Source: Cyanoderma ruficeps (taxonomy: Eukaryota > Chordata > Aves > Passeriformes > Timaliidae). Taken from it: a stretch of DNA of 64,000 nt. The notes beneath the pieces were generated by a model. It was not told where the DNA came from. It made no database searches and saw only the letters and a program-made list of their open reading frames with translations. Shown piece by piece: positions 12,075-26,200 of the stretch (position 1 is the first letter of the stretch; every line of letters starts with the position of its first letter). Both the position numbers and the translations under genes were made by a program. Location: assembly GCA_008694505.1 (NCBI GenBank), contig VZDJ01004378.1:23652179-23716178 (forward strand). The letters run 5' to 3'.

Positions 12075-13281
12075 TCTGATTGCTCCAGAAATAGACAAAA
12101 ATAACACAAATTTCTAAACTATTGTCTTAAATATCCAAAGGCACTGAGGTGTTAAAACTGCAGCTGTTTTGAAGATTAAATCCTTGGCAAATACTTCTGT
12201 TCTCCTCAAAAGTCCATTTACTGAAGGCAGATTTTTCAGGGTTTTTTTTCTTTAATAGTGAATTTAAGGGCTAGTATTCCAAGATCTGACCTTTAGAGAA
12301 TGAGGGAGTTGTGAACATTAAAATTTGGTTTTTTTAAAATAAATATCCCATGCCCCTCCACTTTACCTTTGTGGTTTTAGATTCCTGTGTTACACTGTTG
12401 AACTGAAAGGCGCTGTAAGGGAACAGACAAATGGGAAGCAAAATGTGGATAGGTAAGAGACTTCAAGAAAAAATGTGCAAAGATGTTAACTGGATATTCC
12501 TTCTGTCTGGTTCCAACCAAAGACTGTCAGAGCTGGCTGAGGCATGGGTTGTATGTATTTGGAGGGAGGAAAAAAGGGAGGGGAAAGTCAGGGAAAAAGA
12601 GGAAAGGGAATATAATACAGAGTTAAGTCTTGCTTTTTTAGTGTTGGTTAAGAACTAAAGTGTAGATAAGTTAGTATAAACTAGAACGATAGGGGATATT
12701 CTGAAAAATAGGTGAGTTCCCGTCAGTGTATAGGAAGGGCAATCATCTGGCTGGCATTCCCAGCACTTTCCTTGAACCAAGAAAAACAGATTTGAACTGA
12801 ATATTTTTAAATTGAAAGTTTTTTAAGCAGAAACTGGAACAACTAAAGAAAGCTGATCAGGAAGAGGAGTGAGTGCATGGCAAGGGTCAAGAAATACACA
12901 AATCAGAGTCAGTTGAATCATTCAGTAAGCTTGGACTATGAGTACAAGACAGAAATACAGATTTCTGTTCATAGTTTGGGATACTCAACACCAATCTGTT
13001 CAGGTTTGAGACACCTTGTTTTGTGAATCCATGTCTCAAGCAAGTTAATAGTATTTTTTTCACACTGGTCTCAGAATTAAAAGACATCCCAGTGTACATA
13101 GAAGAGGACCACCTTTTTAGGGGAGATGAAAAAAAGAGCAGAGGAAAGCTTAGATCCAAAGTGACGGCCTTATCATAAAGCAGAAGCTCATTTCAGTCTT
13201 GAAAGGTAACAAGAGACCTACATTTGTAGGTAGTTTTTTTCAGATGGTTTTGTCAGATAAAAGTTCAGAGAAAAACTCCAG

Positions 13282-13309
13282 AAATTTATATTCTCAAATT
13301 TATATTCTC
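13282..13309 (+). repeat. Two-copy 14-bp tandem duplication
   Basis: The unit aaatttatattctc occurs twice head to tail with no mismatch. This looks like a recent slippage duplication in unique intergenic DNA. Confidence 0.85.
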
Positions 13310-13954
13310 AGACAGAAAGTAGTCTGAAACTGGTCTTTGAAAAATTTAGATTTTCTTCCTGTATCTAGCACAGTTGTGGCAAATCAGACACTACTTCAAT
13401 GCATGGTACACTGACCTGGACCTGAAATCCAGGTTTCTGTGAAATGGACGGATGTAGATTATAAATAAGATCTCTTCTGAGCATTCAGCAAGGCAGAAGG
13501 CATAAGAAGTAATGCTGTGCTAAAAGATTTTTGATGCCTTATTAGCAGCTTTCAGTAGTGTGTGAAGAAACATAATGTACTATTTGCAACACTTTCCAAG
13601 GCATATCTTGATGTGAAAGGAACTGACATTTACTGTGATAAGTCTTTATTTAGATAGAGAGAGTGTTAAAATATCTGTAGCACAGTGCTTAAAAACCTGA
13701 TTTTTGTTCACTTAAATACCTCAGTGCTTTTCTGCTAGGAGTGCATCTGCCCCTTTGGCAACAGGTGTGAATAAGAAAGGATTGCTCAAATTCACCATTA
13801 TAGATAGTTCTTGAGATTGATAATATGTAAAGCAAAATGTTATTTAAACAGTATAACTTTGTACCACCAACTGAAACAGTTTGGAGAAACAGGGAAAAAG
13901 TCAAAAAAATGGACAGTATTTCTTCGCTTATGTATAGATGCACATGCACACAAG

Positions 13955-14160
13955 GAATAGATTCCTTACTGCGAGGATGGGGAGATGCTGGAACAGATTT
14001 CCCAGAGAAGCTGTGTGTCCCCCATCCTTGCGAGTGTTCAAGGCCAGGTTGGATGGGGCTCTGAGCATTGAGGTCTAGTGGAAGATGTCCCTGCCATGGG
14101 CAGAGACAATTGCAACTAGATGATCTTTAAGGGCCTTTCCAAAACAAACCGTTCTATGAT
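13955..14160 (+). mobile_element. CR1 LINE 3' fragment
   Basis: About 200 bases match the typical avian CR1 3' region: a block reading gctggaacagatttcccagag, then gttggatggggctctgagca, then tagatgatctttaagggcc. It ends in the characteristic ttctatgat tail. It is 5'-truncated, as most CR1 copies are, and moderately diverged. The + strand ORF across it is meaningless. Confidence 0.85.
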
Positions 14161-17100
14161 AAACATTCATTCAATAGACAGAAGCACACGTTTGTATATG
14201 AAGACACTGCATATAGTGTTCTCTTGCCGTATTTCTCTTAGGATATATCTCATCACAAGAAGAGCTTTTCAGGGATGTTACTTGATTTTCCTGGCCAGAA
14301 AAATGAATTTTTATGCTTGTTTTGTGTAAAAAAATAACTACAAGGTTAATATTTCATAGTTCTTGCTTGTGTTATCAGATCTGGCCAAAACAATGACCCA
14401 TAGCTCATCTTGTCTAGTTTGGGTGTGAGCTGTACAACTGTATGCCTGATGGTAACCTTCCAACATTCAGAAAATTAATTCTGTGTCCTGCACAGTTACA
14501 CGGGTCCTGAACTGAACACACAGTTTGAAGTGAGAGAAGAGGAAACGATTTGGTGATGGAGAAGCTTCAGTCTTCTAAGGCAGCACATTTGCCAAAGTGA
14601 TAGGAGGGAAGCCTTCTGTAAGCTGGAAATGATGATTGGGTAAAATAGCATAAGGAACTCCTTAAACAAAAAGTGGAGTAAATGTTCACTATTAAAGTTA
14701 AATGAAGAAACCAGGGACAGAGAGGAAGATGCCGTGTTTCTCGCCTACATAACATTTGGGCTGGCAATCACGGGTTTCTTTCTGATAAGATTTGTGATTG
14801 CTTATGATTTTTTGATCAGATTTTATACACTATCAATAGAAACTTCAGGATTTAATTTAATTCTGGAACCGGGGACTGAAATTTTTGTAATATACTGTTT
14901 ATCAGATGTGTACTCTTTGTTTAAGTCTTTCACAAATAAAAGGGGAGAGTGGTGAGTTGGTGAATAGCCTGGAGAGATGAAGAAGATAAGAAGAAAATGT
15001 GAGAGAGGCAGACTGGCAGGGCAGTGCCGTTTTACTTCTTTTACAGCAACTTATTAATTAAGCAGCACAGTCTTAGACCTTATTGTTGCAAGACACTGCT
15101 TGACCTGTTGTAAAGTAGGGAATCAATTTTTCTATAGTTATTAATAGATCTGCATGTCTGATTTGTTCTATGTCAATTAAGGCTGCATTTTAGAAAATTG
15201 TACCTTCTGCATTACTCAAATTATTTCAAATGGAGCAGTTACAAATCAAGGTAGTGCATAAACTGTTAATTCCAAATAGAAAAGTTTTCATAGTTTTTTG
15301 ATTAAATTCCCTTCTTTAACAAGGTTTCAGGCCCATTTTCAGATGTAAATGAAGCTATGAGTTAATTAAAAAAAATCTATGATGCAAGCTGTGAGGAACA
15401 CTTGATTGAAAAAAAAACCAAAAACCAAAAAACATGTATTTTCCCTTCATCTTCTTTTTGGGTGGGGTAGATTCTACAATAGAATTGAGGAGTGGCAATA
15501 CAAGGAGTTTTGTAGAGAATGCTATGAGTTCAGTCATACCATGGCGTAGCAGACAATTTGTAATCCAAAGTAAAGAGACCAAATGAATAGCTGCTGTTCA
15601 TAATCTGGGGTCTTATGAGGATTTGCATTATTGGTGAACACATAGAGGAGGAGGCAGCAGTCACCACAGCAAAGAATAATTTAGCAGAGTATGGATGACA
15701 GAGCTGGGAATTTGGGCTGCTTCATGTTTGGTACCAAGGGGTAGAATAACTGTTTTAATTACATTTAGCTTCTGAGACTTTGACTTTTACATGAACAGAG
15801 GATAATTAGAAAACACTCCTGCTCCAGGCTTGAAGCCTGCTTTTCAGATCCACACAGCTTAGGGTGGAGTGTCAGGACTTGTGTTGAACATCATACTCCC
15901 AAGGGCCCCAAGCTCAGCCTCTGGAACTTAAGGATTAGCAAACTGAACCCTTTTGCTCATGAATGAATATCAAGGCACTGCCTGGAGAGACACAGTAAAT
16001 AAAGCGTAGACAACAGCATTATATTTTGCCTTTTAAGTTTTTCCTTTGTTAAAACCAGTAATACAGAGCTTCCATTCAGTTCAGATGCTGAAATAACAGT
16101 TTCTCAATAGAAGAAAACATTTCTCTATTCTCTGATGCAAATAATTTTTTTTTAATGAGGAGACCTTAAGAATTTTTTTTTTGCTTGTAAGTGCTTAAAT
16201 GTCTACATATAAAGATTCTGATACAATAGCACAACAATTGAAGTGTAAGAGTATTAACTACCTAGAATAAATCTCAAAACATCACAGGTTACCTCACTTG
16301 CTGTCACCATTATCCATGGCACTTGCAAAAGCATTCATACCCTGTAAGGACTTCAAAATCCAGTGTTTCTAAAGTTACTCAGTTCTAGGAGGTAGTAGAA
16401 ATGCTGATGGGGCTTTACACACACTCCCATCTGTTAGCTGAAGCAATGGTTTCAGAATCCGTGGGAATCTTCTTGTGTTGAAGCCAAGGACAACATTCAA
16501 GCCAAAGTCAAATCTTTCTTGACCTCATGTCAATGTATTTGGAACATTCAAGAGTTGTACCATGATACCTTGTTAAGATTTAAGTATTTGGTTTGGAGTG
16601 CCTCAGGCCTTGCACTTAATCCACCAGATAGGTGCACTGGATGATGAAAAGAGTATGGTCAGGAACCACTGCTGAAGTGGAAGAGAAAAACATTAAAAGG
16701 TTTTATTAAAATGTAACTGAATATCTCTCTCTCCTACTCCATCTATGGAAAATAAAGCTGACATTTTAAACAATAAAGAAGGGACTAGAAGAAAAGCCAT
16801 ACTCCTCATACCTAAAAAAATCTGGATGGGTCAGATATAACTCAATACAGATATTGAAAAATTAGGACCTAGTTTCTGTAAAATTTGTATTGTCTCATAG
16901 AGATTCAATGTGTCCTTTTTAACTGATGATTTTCCCGGTCTTTGTAGGCTTTGAAAGGAAAAATAGGCTTCAGGAGATTGGGGGTTTTTTTTGCAATATA
17001 CCACCATCTGGTGGAAGTAAAGAGAAAGACAAAGTTTTTGATGCTTAGTCTGTCTTGCTATTTGAGAAGTTTTAGTTTCCTAGTACTAATTGTCTTCAAT

Positions 17101-20100
17101 GCGCTCTTGAGGATTTAGAACACCAAATCACTTTAAACCATGTAATTTTCACATTTCTCTATTCAATTTATTTGCTTCAATTATTTACTTTTAAAGGACC
17201 AAAGGCTATTCCTAAAACTAAATACACATTTCAGAATTTCTTAATATATCTGAGCCGTAAGACAAGACAGAATTTTCCATATGGTGATATAAAATGCTTC
17301 AAAATATATTTCTAAATATCAATCCAGATTTATCATATAAAGTATACACTACTGCTGTATATTTTAGGTATTTGTAGAATTTAATTTTGTTCTCTTTCAA
17401 AAAAAAAAAAGTTAGCAAGATTACCTTGTTACCTTCTTTGTGCTGTTAAGGCCTTTCCCCCCACAAATTTTTGATTAAAATCTTAGGGGAAAAGTTCTAA
17501 TCTTATTGCCTATGCACTTGGGGAGCTAAATTTCATTTTACACTGCATTGAAAATTCATGGGTTATCAAAGTTGATGCTGGTAGTATCGGTGGTCTTTCT
17601 GTGGTCACTATGTTCTTTCTGTGCTGTCACTAACAAATGTTGTTAAATATTGTGGGCACAACAAGATTGGAAACAAAATACATATCTATAAAAAAAGCCA
17701 CCAAACCTTTCCAGAAAAATATAGGGATAAAAAAGCACTAAACAATTATGTTGATATTTCTTTTACTGTAAAACTAAATATTCTGCTTGGAGAGGTTTAC
17801 TAGAATCCTCAGTGTCTCAAGTATGTTTTGCCACTTGCTAGGGTCACCAGCTAAATACTCAGGCATCCCACATGTCCAACGGACAATTATTTGGGGAACT
17901 GAGGTATGTTACCACTAGATGTTGGGGAATTTGCAGCAGAAGGACCTAAGGGGACTTACAGACAGGCCCCTTATGCAGTCTTGGTCACTAGCAAGTCAGC
18001 AAAAGCTTTCCAGGGAGCTAAGTGTCTTGCTGAGCTCAGTGACAGGATCACAGCCAAGGGTCAGCCTTTCTGCCAGTTTCTGCTGGAGTTTTGGCAAGAT
18101 CAGCCAGTCCACAGGAGCGTGCCAGGCCAGACAACTGCCGTTATTTTAAATGGGAACATGTTTTCCTCTCACATTTTAACCAGCCCTAATAGCACAATGT
18201 GGGCATAACTGTGGTGTTGGCATTGTAACAACTGCCTTTCATGTACTTGACAGAAGAATTCTCTCTGATCTCTAGAAAGCCAGAGGGGAATGCAGCTGGC
18301 AGAGGAAGATCTTTGATGGTGCAGAGCTGCTGAACCCTTCCAGTGTGCCAGGGAGAAAGAGATCTCAACAGTGCTATCAGGAAAATGTTGAATGTGGCAA
18401 ATGTTTACAGTGGTTGCCAGGCATACGTGGTGGGAGAGGATCTCTTTGTCTTGCCTGCTGTTTCCAGTGAGGTTGTGTTCAGGACGACACAATGCTTAGC
18501 TGCACCCAGTACTTGCAGATAGCTGACTGCTGCCCTTTGCATCAATAGGGGCTACCTGCTAAATGTGCTTCAATATCCACAACTTTTCTCCCCCCTGAGA
18601 CATTCTGGAGGGTGTAGATATAACTTTAAAAATAATAGGACTGTGTTTGTGTAAAATCATTATTTTGTATAGATTATAAGTGGGTTTTTTAAAGAATTTA
18701 TTTTTTGTAATTTCAATTTAATTTTGAAGCATGTGACTGGAATAATTTAGTTGTACTATATCAAACAGGTATCACTTTCATAGTGAAATTAAGCATGTGG
18801 GACAAGGACTACAATTTGCTGGGAACAGAAGTTCATGTTTAAGCCATATTGCTGAAGAAAAAATGGGAAACCTAGATCCAGAGGAAAGTGCAGCTAAAAT
18901 GACTCAGAAGACTGTACCATTTTAATGCTACAGGCATTTATGAACACAAGATGAGATCTATCATACTTACAGTAATTTTGAATGGCTTTATTATAATTGA
19001 TATTGCCAGTTTTGCAAGGAGCTGTTCATCCTTTTTCAATCACTTGATGATAAGTTTAACAAATTAATTGTGTCTTATAACATGAGTCCATTATTGATCT
19101 TTCTAAGCAGGGTAGATTTAATATTTTTTTCCCAACCTATGTTAACTTTAAGGAAGTGAAAAACAGCATCATTGTGTAAGTGAGGGGATTTTTTTACAAA
19201 TGTTCTACATTTTTAATGAGTCCTCTTTCCTTTCTAAATCTATTGTAACATGGCTGTATTACATTGCTCCATTATCTTAAGCTTTGTCGGACCAGAGAAA
19301 TCCTTTCTTTCTCTAAGAGATTCTTGGAGCCCACAATACTTTCAAAATTATCACCTGGCTTTTTCAGTTCTCTCCATGTGTTCTGGTTTAAGATTGATAG
19401 GCAGCTAAGAACCAACCCGCCCTCATTCATTCCCACTGAAGTGCCATGGGGAAACAAAAAAAGGAACATTATAACAAAAAAACACCTGGGTGTCTAGCCA
19501 TTAATTTTTTTTAAAAAGTAATAAATGAAGGATAAATGGAAGAAGAAAGAAAGAAAACAAAACAAGTGATGCAATCACTCACTACTTCCCTCAGGTAGAC
19601 CAATGTCCAACCAATTCCTCTTTCCCCTTTTTTTTTTGGCTGATCATGATGTTATAAGGCATGGAATACCTCTTTGGTTAGTTTTGGTTAGTTTGGTTGT
19701 CTTCTTTTTCCCTTTCCATTTTGCATCTCCAACCTAATCAGACTGGGGTGGAGTGAGAAGCAGAGGTGGCCTGAGTGCTGTGCAGACTGCTCATCAGTAC
19801 CTATGACATCAGTGTGTCATCAGTATTGTTTTGATCACAAATACAAACTGTAGCACTGATTGAGCTGATGAGGAAAGTTCAGGCCATTACAGTTGGATAT
19901 GACTGATACTCCCCAAAAGTCCTGTACTGTGTACAGCATCAAAAGCAGCTTTGTACACAGCCTTCACCACAGTAAAAATTTATTTGTGAAAAGACATGAC
20001 ACCTTCCATTCTGTTCTTCACCTGAAGGGAGGGCAGGATTAGTCTGCCGTCTCCTTTGTCACTGCTAGGAAGCTGATTTTATTTGTCTTATTTTAAAGCA

Positions 20101-20573
20101 AAGGTTTAGTCTTCCCCTGCTTAAGGTTTCAAAATTAGTAAACATATCTAGCAGTCCACAAGTTTCATTGAAAATAAAACCCTACAAACACCAGCACGAT
20201 GTCCCAAATCCTGGGTGGCCCAGACTAAGGCATGTAAAAGGGAACTTTCCCCAATCTGACCTTAGCTGTGAGACTGGAAAAGACCAGTGGTTTTTCATGA
20301 GTAGTGTGAGTGTGCTGAGAGAGAAGAGTGACTGCAGAGCTTCCCCCCCCGATCCAGCCTAGATCACCCTGCTCTTGACATGCTCAGGACATCACAGTCT
20401 ATCTGTGGACCCTTGCTGCTCCTAAATGGAGCTCCACCTCTTTCTCCTCTCTTTTCTGCTTCACATGCTGGCAGGAAATGAAATCTTCAGAGGCAGAAAA
20501 TGTGCCTAATGGGGTCAGACCCTTGGGCTGAAAATCATGAGTAAGAAGATTTTATTATCTCCTATGTCCTTAA

Positions 20574-20600
20574 AAGAGAGAGANAGAGAGAGAGAGAGAG
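20574..20600. repeat. (AG)n microsatellite
   Basis: A short AG dinucleotide repeat with one N at 20584. It is one of three simple repeats in the window that contain ambiguous bases. Confidence 0.9.
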
Positions 20601-21407
20601 GTAAGAGCATATCCTTTTACATTTCTTTGTAGGAAAGCACACAATTCTGGAGATTGTTGCTGCCTCACAGTAAAGAAATCAAGTTGTTCCTTTATATATG
20701 ACTGTTTGCCTGCATTAATAAAACTATACATCAAAGCAAGAACAGTTTGCCTCTGGCATATCTATCTCAATTTTTTGACCTTTATTGATATGTATTTATA
20801 TAAAAGCAAAAAGAATATTTGTTCAAATCCACATGCCCAGAATGGTACAAAATGATGGGAAATTAGGTTGTTTTAATCAATAGGGTAGGGCACTTTAATC
20901 AGTAAGTGCCACTGAGCAGAAGACAAAGATATTTTCAGGTAATTTCACAAAAACCCTGGTGGCCAGTAGGTGGTACCCTTATTCCAGATAACAAACAAAG
21001 CCGGGGTGGGGAATAAAACCAAATAGGTGATATTTAGCTCAATATTGTGAATATTTTCCTCCCCTATTATCCACTTCAGTCTCCAGCACACAGTCTGTAA
21101 AGATCATTGGGCAAGCCTAATGAGAGTTTGGGCAAGGCACCTGTATGTGAGCTGTGAAAGGGTCAGATTCTGTCATTGATGGTCTGGTATTGCTGGAATT
21201 AGACATTGTAGTTTTCCACACAGAATACTTTAACCACCTTGCAATCCTGATTTTATGCATTTTTTATGCATTTAAGACCTTGATATTCACAGTTAGTACA
21301 TAAACCTCTGACCCATAGGCGGTACCGCTGATGAATATAATTAATTCAATAGTGCTAAAAGCTGTTTTAAACTAGATGTTTAATTTGTGAGAACATTGCA
21401 ACTTTTT

Positions 21408-21449
21408 GTTTTGGTTTGATTTTGGTTTGGGTTTTTTGGGTTTTTTTTC
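21408..21449. repeat. T/G-rich (TTTGG)n-like tract
   Basis: The + strand holds only T and G across most of this tract (ttttggtttg followed by ttggg and T runs). It is the opposite-strand version of the A/C-rich tracts seen elsewhere in the window. Confidence 0.7.
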
Positions 21450-23186
21450 TGAAGTAAACTTGTTTACTAGTTTAAGCAATTCTTAGACTATGGAAGGATG
21501 AACAAAATTAACATTAATTAGTTGATGTATTGTTCCTTGAAGATATACACACTGAAATTTGATTACAGCAAAATGTCAGTGCCTGGAAATAAAACCAGTT
21601 GCAAGATGATACAGTGCAATGCAAGACCTTTCAAACTGATCCTGAAGGTTTGGTACTGTTAATTGAAATTAGTATAACAAGTTGGTTGTAAGAATAGCTT
21701 TTTTTACTTAAAGTATAGACACAATCATCTTCAGTTTGAAATATCAGCCTGAATACTCTTTGGGGTGGAGGTGCAGGAGGAAATTGATCTAACAAAGAAA
21801 GTCATAGGATACGTGTCACTCCATCTGTGCTTAACACTGCAAGTCTTGTCTAAACTGGTCATTCTCTTCCCATCACATCCTCTTGTGACAGGACTACCCT
21901 GAGAGGCACCATCTCTCCTTGACACTTAACCTAGCGTGCAATGAACTGCCCTCTGGGACCCACCCCCTATCTCTGTCCTGACTATAGATGCACCTACACT
22001 GATTATCTTAAACCAGATACCTCTGGCTTTGGTTGCTTCAACACTTATTTCTATTACTGATTTTTATTTTGAGAAATATTTGGCCACCAGCTGTCACTTT
22101 GGAAGGCTGCTTATTACCTAAGATCCTTTACCCTATTAATTAACTCTGGATTTGGATGTCTCCAATACCAAATAATATCTAATAATGCCTAAAATGGTAC
22201 TAAACATCAATACTCCTGAAGATAACAACTGTAAACAATTACAACCTTTACCATCTCTTATTCCCAGTTATGTAACTAGAATCAAGTTGAATTCATTTGA
22301 AAATGATGAAATGTGACAATTTTTTCTTTTTTTCCACTACCTTCTCTTTAATTTTCTTAACTTTTAATTTAAACCAAGAAACATTGCAAATATTAGATAT
22401 TGTGAGTCTAAAAACCTCTGAATTTTTTACTAATCTGGAACATATATAAGAAATCTCAATTTAAAAAGGGATAGGCTCATAACACCCAAAGAGACCCAGC
22501 TTCAATGGAAAATATCTTCTACCCAAACTCAGCTTTAGGCATTTCAAGATGCACAAAACTCAGAAACCAGTCTACACATTGAAAATCTGCAATTAATACT
22601 TCTTTGGCGTTTCCAAATCTAACTTCATTATTTTCTAGTCTAGCATTAAACCAAACCAAACCAAAACAGATAAAACAAATTTTGTCTGAATTGTTGGCTT
22701 TTTAAAGTGGCAGCTCTGGGAAAATTATTCATGTGAGCACAAATTTTATTGGTTCTCATTCTTCATCTCTATTTTCTGTATTTTCTCCTGCCCTCCTGTA
22801 TCTCCCTCTAATATCAATCTGATATAGGTCTATGACCAATAGCTATGCTATGATTCTCTGACAACTCTATCTCGTCTCACCTCCCAATGGACCTGACTGC
22901 ATTAGAACCCTTTTTTTCCATCCTTGTCATTTTTTTTTAAATTAAAACTAAAATGCCTTTAAAACTAAAGGCATTAAGTTATGTGTCCAACCCTGGACAC
23001 ATGAATGGACACATAAAATGGAAGGGATTAATGTCATTTTATCCTTTCCAGACTTAGAATGCCTCTCTCATACTATAACAAAGCTTTTCCAATATAATTA
23101 TTTCAAAAGCTGAAAGCTCCTTTTCATCTTGCAAACAAAAACCATTATTTTACAAAACCATGCAACTCCAAATGTCCTTTTCAATC

Positions 23187-23211
23187 TTAAAAAATAAAAT
23201 AAAATAAAATC
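23187..23211. repeat. (AAAAT)n short repeat
   Basis: Four to five aaaat units follow an A run. This is a typical low-complexity sequence. Confidence 0.8.
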
Positions 23212-26200
23212 AAGTGATTGTGGAAATTACATTAGAAAATTGTACAAGATAATTCAATTAGACTGTTTTCTATCCCTAGGTTTAAAACTATGCCAAAAAA
23301 ACACTCCTCTTTTTCCATCCCCACAACATTCCTTCCACAGTGCCCTGAATTTGCATGATCTTGCTGTGAAACTTGTTTACTGGCAATGAAGTCTGCCTCC
23401 ACGGTTGTCTTCTGATTGAACTTTTAGATGTCTTGGGTGAAGTAGGAACCTTCATACAGTAGTGGGAACTGTGATATGCTAAAGGCAGACACCTAAACAC
23501 TGGGATAACTCTGAGGTCCTGCAGTAGTAACAGTGCCTATTCCCTGCAGCCTCAGGCACTCTACTGACAATTATGAACGGACATGCCATGCACATTTAAT
23601 TACATTTATGCTGTTATGTATTAACAATGTGCATAAGCTTATGAATTTTGGAAAAGAATTGACAGACATAGCAGCTCTAATTTGAAGACTTCTAGATGCA
23701 ACTGGAAGATTATTCCTGGGTTTTCTGGTTTTAGCCTTCTTATAATTTCTTTATTATTCATTAAGCTCCTGGTTTATACTCAGTTGTCTTCACCAGTCTG
23801 CTAGCAACAGCATTCACCTATTTGGCTGTGGAGACTTAAAACACATATCTGTTATTAAAATAAGACTTATTTATGGATTTAGCAAAAGTTAAATCAGTAT
23901 GACTTTAAAGTGTTGAAAATCTTTATATATATTACGATATTTAGCAAAAAGGTAATAGGAATGATTAATTAAATTTAAGAGAATTTATTTACAGGAATTG
24001 ATTTTTAAGTTAGATAATCTAATAGACAATGATTATATTGAGAGGGCTTTTCTTATAGCCATGAGATTTTATTGTATGCAAAATTGTGTGAGGCCAAAGA
24101 ACTAAAATCAGAACAACATATTTGCATCCAAACAATGAGAACACATGGAGACCCGGGCCCAGATTGCGACTCTGAAATAGTTCTACTTCATAGTCTTGCT
24201 AAGTCAGTACTTCTCTGTTTTATTTCATCTTCTTGGATTAATTAATTTTTTATTTCTCTCTTAATTTATCATTTCTAAGTCTTCAGATCTGAGACAATAA
24301 GAAGATTATTATATGTGCTAATACAGACACTAAAGGAAAGCGTTTAGAAATATCTGTGTCTGCACACAACTGCTTAGTCATTAACTACACACAGTCTTCT
24401 TTCCATCTAACTGAATCATGTTAGCTCCAGTCCCTCAACTATGCCAGCACAAATGCAAATATGCCCCAATGGTAACTGACCTAACAGTTTTTATTTCCTT
24501 CTTGATTATAATCCATATTATATTTCTCTATCTGATTCACTATCTGATTCACTGGGTACTTGTACCAGCGTACTTCATGGAATGGGTGGAAAGGACAGAA
24601 GAGAAGCACCATCACTAAACCCCTATTTTCAGTGCAGGGGAAATAATGGTGAATAAATTTTAATTAAGTTCTGCGTAACTCTGAACACAGTTTCTTAAAA
24701 ATCTTAATACCAACAGTATTTGGTTTTCATGGCAATTGTCTCAGAGTGCCTTCACTAAGACTAGTTTAATGATTAGAAATAATTTCTAAATTAGGATGTG
24801 ATCAAACCCATTGAAATGAAGACATGCACACCTTTTTCTTTCAGTGGTCTTGTGATTTTTTGGAATATTTTTAGTTATAGAATATTTTGGGAGCTCTAGA
24901 AACACCCGAGTCATCCTTTGCTTTGTTGCCAATTCTCCGCTTCTTAAATCTGATTCCTTTTCATGAACTATGGAATTGTTATCTTCAGCTTCAAGGAAGA
25001 GTTTCAGCTAAAGCAATTTCTGTGCTTTTTCTGATTAGATGGTATCCAGGGTGCCACCCTGCATGGTCACTGTCAAAGCATGGCAGGGCATTCTTAAAGA
25101 AAAGTGTGAAAGTGTTCAGAAGTTTTGCCCCACTTCTTGCTGCATCCTTTCTTTTGCAGTAATAAAAGAGAAAAAAACAAGCTAAATTGACCAGAATAAT
25201 TGTTTCTTACAAATAATGCCCATTCTGATTAAAAATAACATTATTAAAAAAAAAATCCAAGAAGAGACTATTAGGGTGTCTTCATCTGAATTCCAGTACA
25301 GCTGAAAAAGTAAAAAAAAAAAAAAATAAAAATCCAAGCACAAAATATCACCTTGGGTTCATAACAGAAACAGAACAGGTCATAACACAAAATGATTGTT
25401 TAGACACTAGAGAAAACTAAACCTAAAAAAAGCAGCTGAAGGGAAAAAAGAAGGTGCATTAGTATTTAGGAATACATATTAGCTCTGTTCTGAGGTGCCA
25501 TATGTAATAAAATATCTATTTTCCAACAAAAAGGATTGAAAATAAACAATTCTTCTAGAGATTATAAGCATTTTTTAGAAATGTTTCTTTGCGCCTCTCA
25601 TGTTTTGTCTGAAAACTGCAGTGAATTGAAGAAAACGGTAACATCAGAATTAATTCCTGATTTTTAAATTTTATGTCATTAAATACAAACCTGACTACTG
25701 AGACTACTGATGCAAGTGCAGTGAAGACACTTAAGCTACTGAATGAAGTATTTTAGAACAGCGGGACAAGCAGGAGAAGCTCCCATAAGAGTTCTAGTAC
25801 ATTTACACCCCATTTATGAAATTATTAATTTTATCCTTTTGAATAAAGACTGTTTTTGGAAGAAAAGTGCTTTTCTATACCTCATCTTGAGATAAGGAAA
25901 TAGGAAAGAGGCCCTCTGTTCCAAGTTCCTGAGATTCAAAAGTTCAAATTCTTTGTAAATCTGCTGCAGCACTCCCTTTTGTGAGAGAGAAGGAACCTTA
26001 AGCTGCTGACTTCTTACTCCAAGTTAAATTAAAGATCCTTTTACCCTTAAAAGACTTTTGAGGCTATTTTAATAATCATGGTCTATTTAATTACTGTATT
26101 AAATTGAAGAAGAAAAAGAAAGAAAAAAACCCAACCAAATTTTTGCTTTTTCATTAGTATTGAAATTCAGTGAAATTCAGATAAGCATCTGGCCCACAAA

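Larger units (their letters stand above)
6331..13954. other. Intergenic, no gene seen
   Basis: This AT-rich stretch downstream of NTS contains simple repeats (C/A-rich at 7.25 kb, CCCTT at 8.9 kb, AGAT at 10.2 kb, AAAG at 11.3 kb), listed separately, and a 40-base palindrome at 12035. ORFs here are all 127 codons or fewer, and the longer ones sit on the low-complexity tracts. I recognise no exon. Confidence 0.6.
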
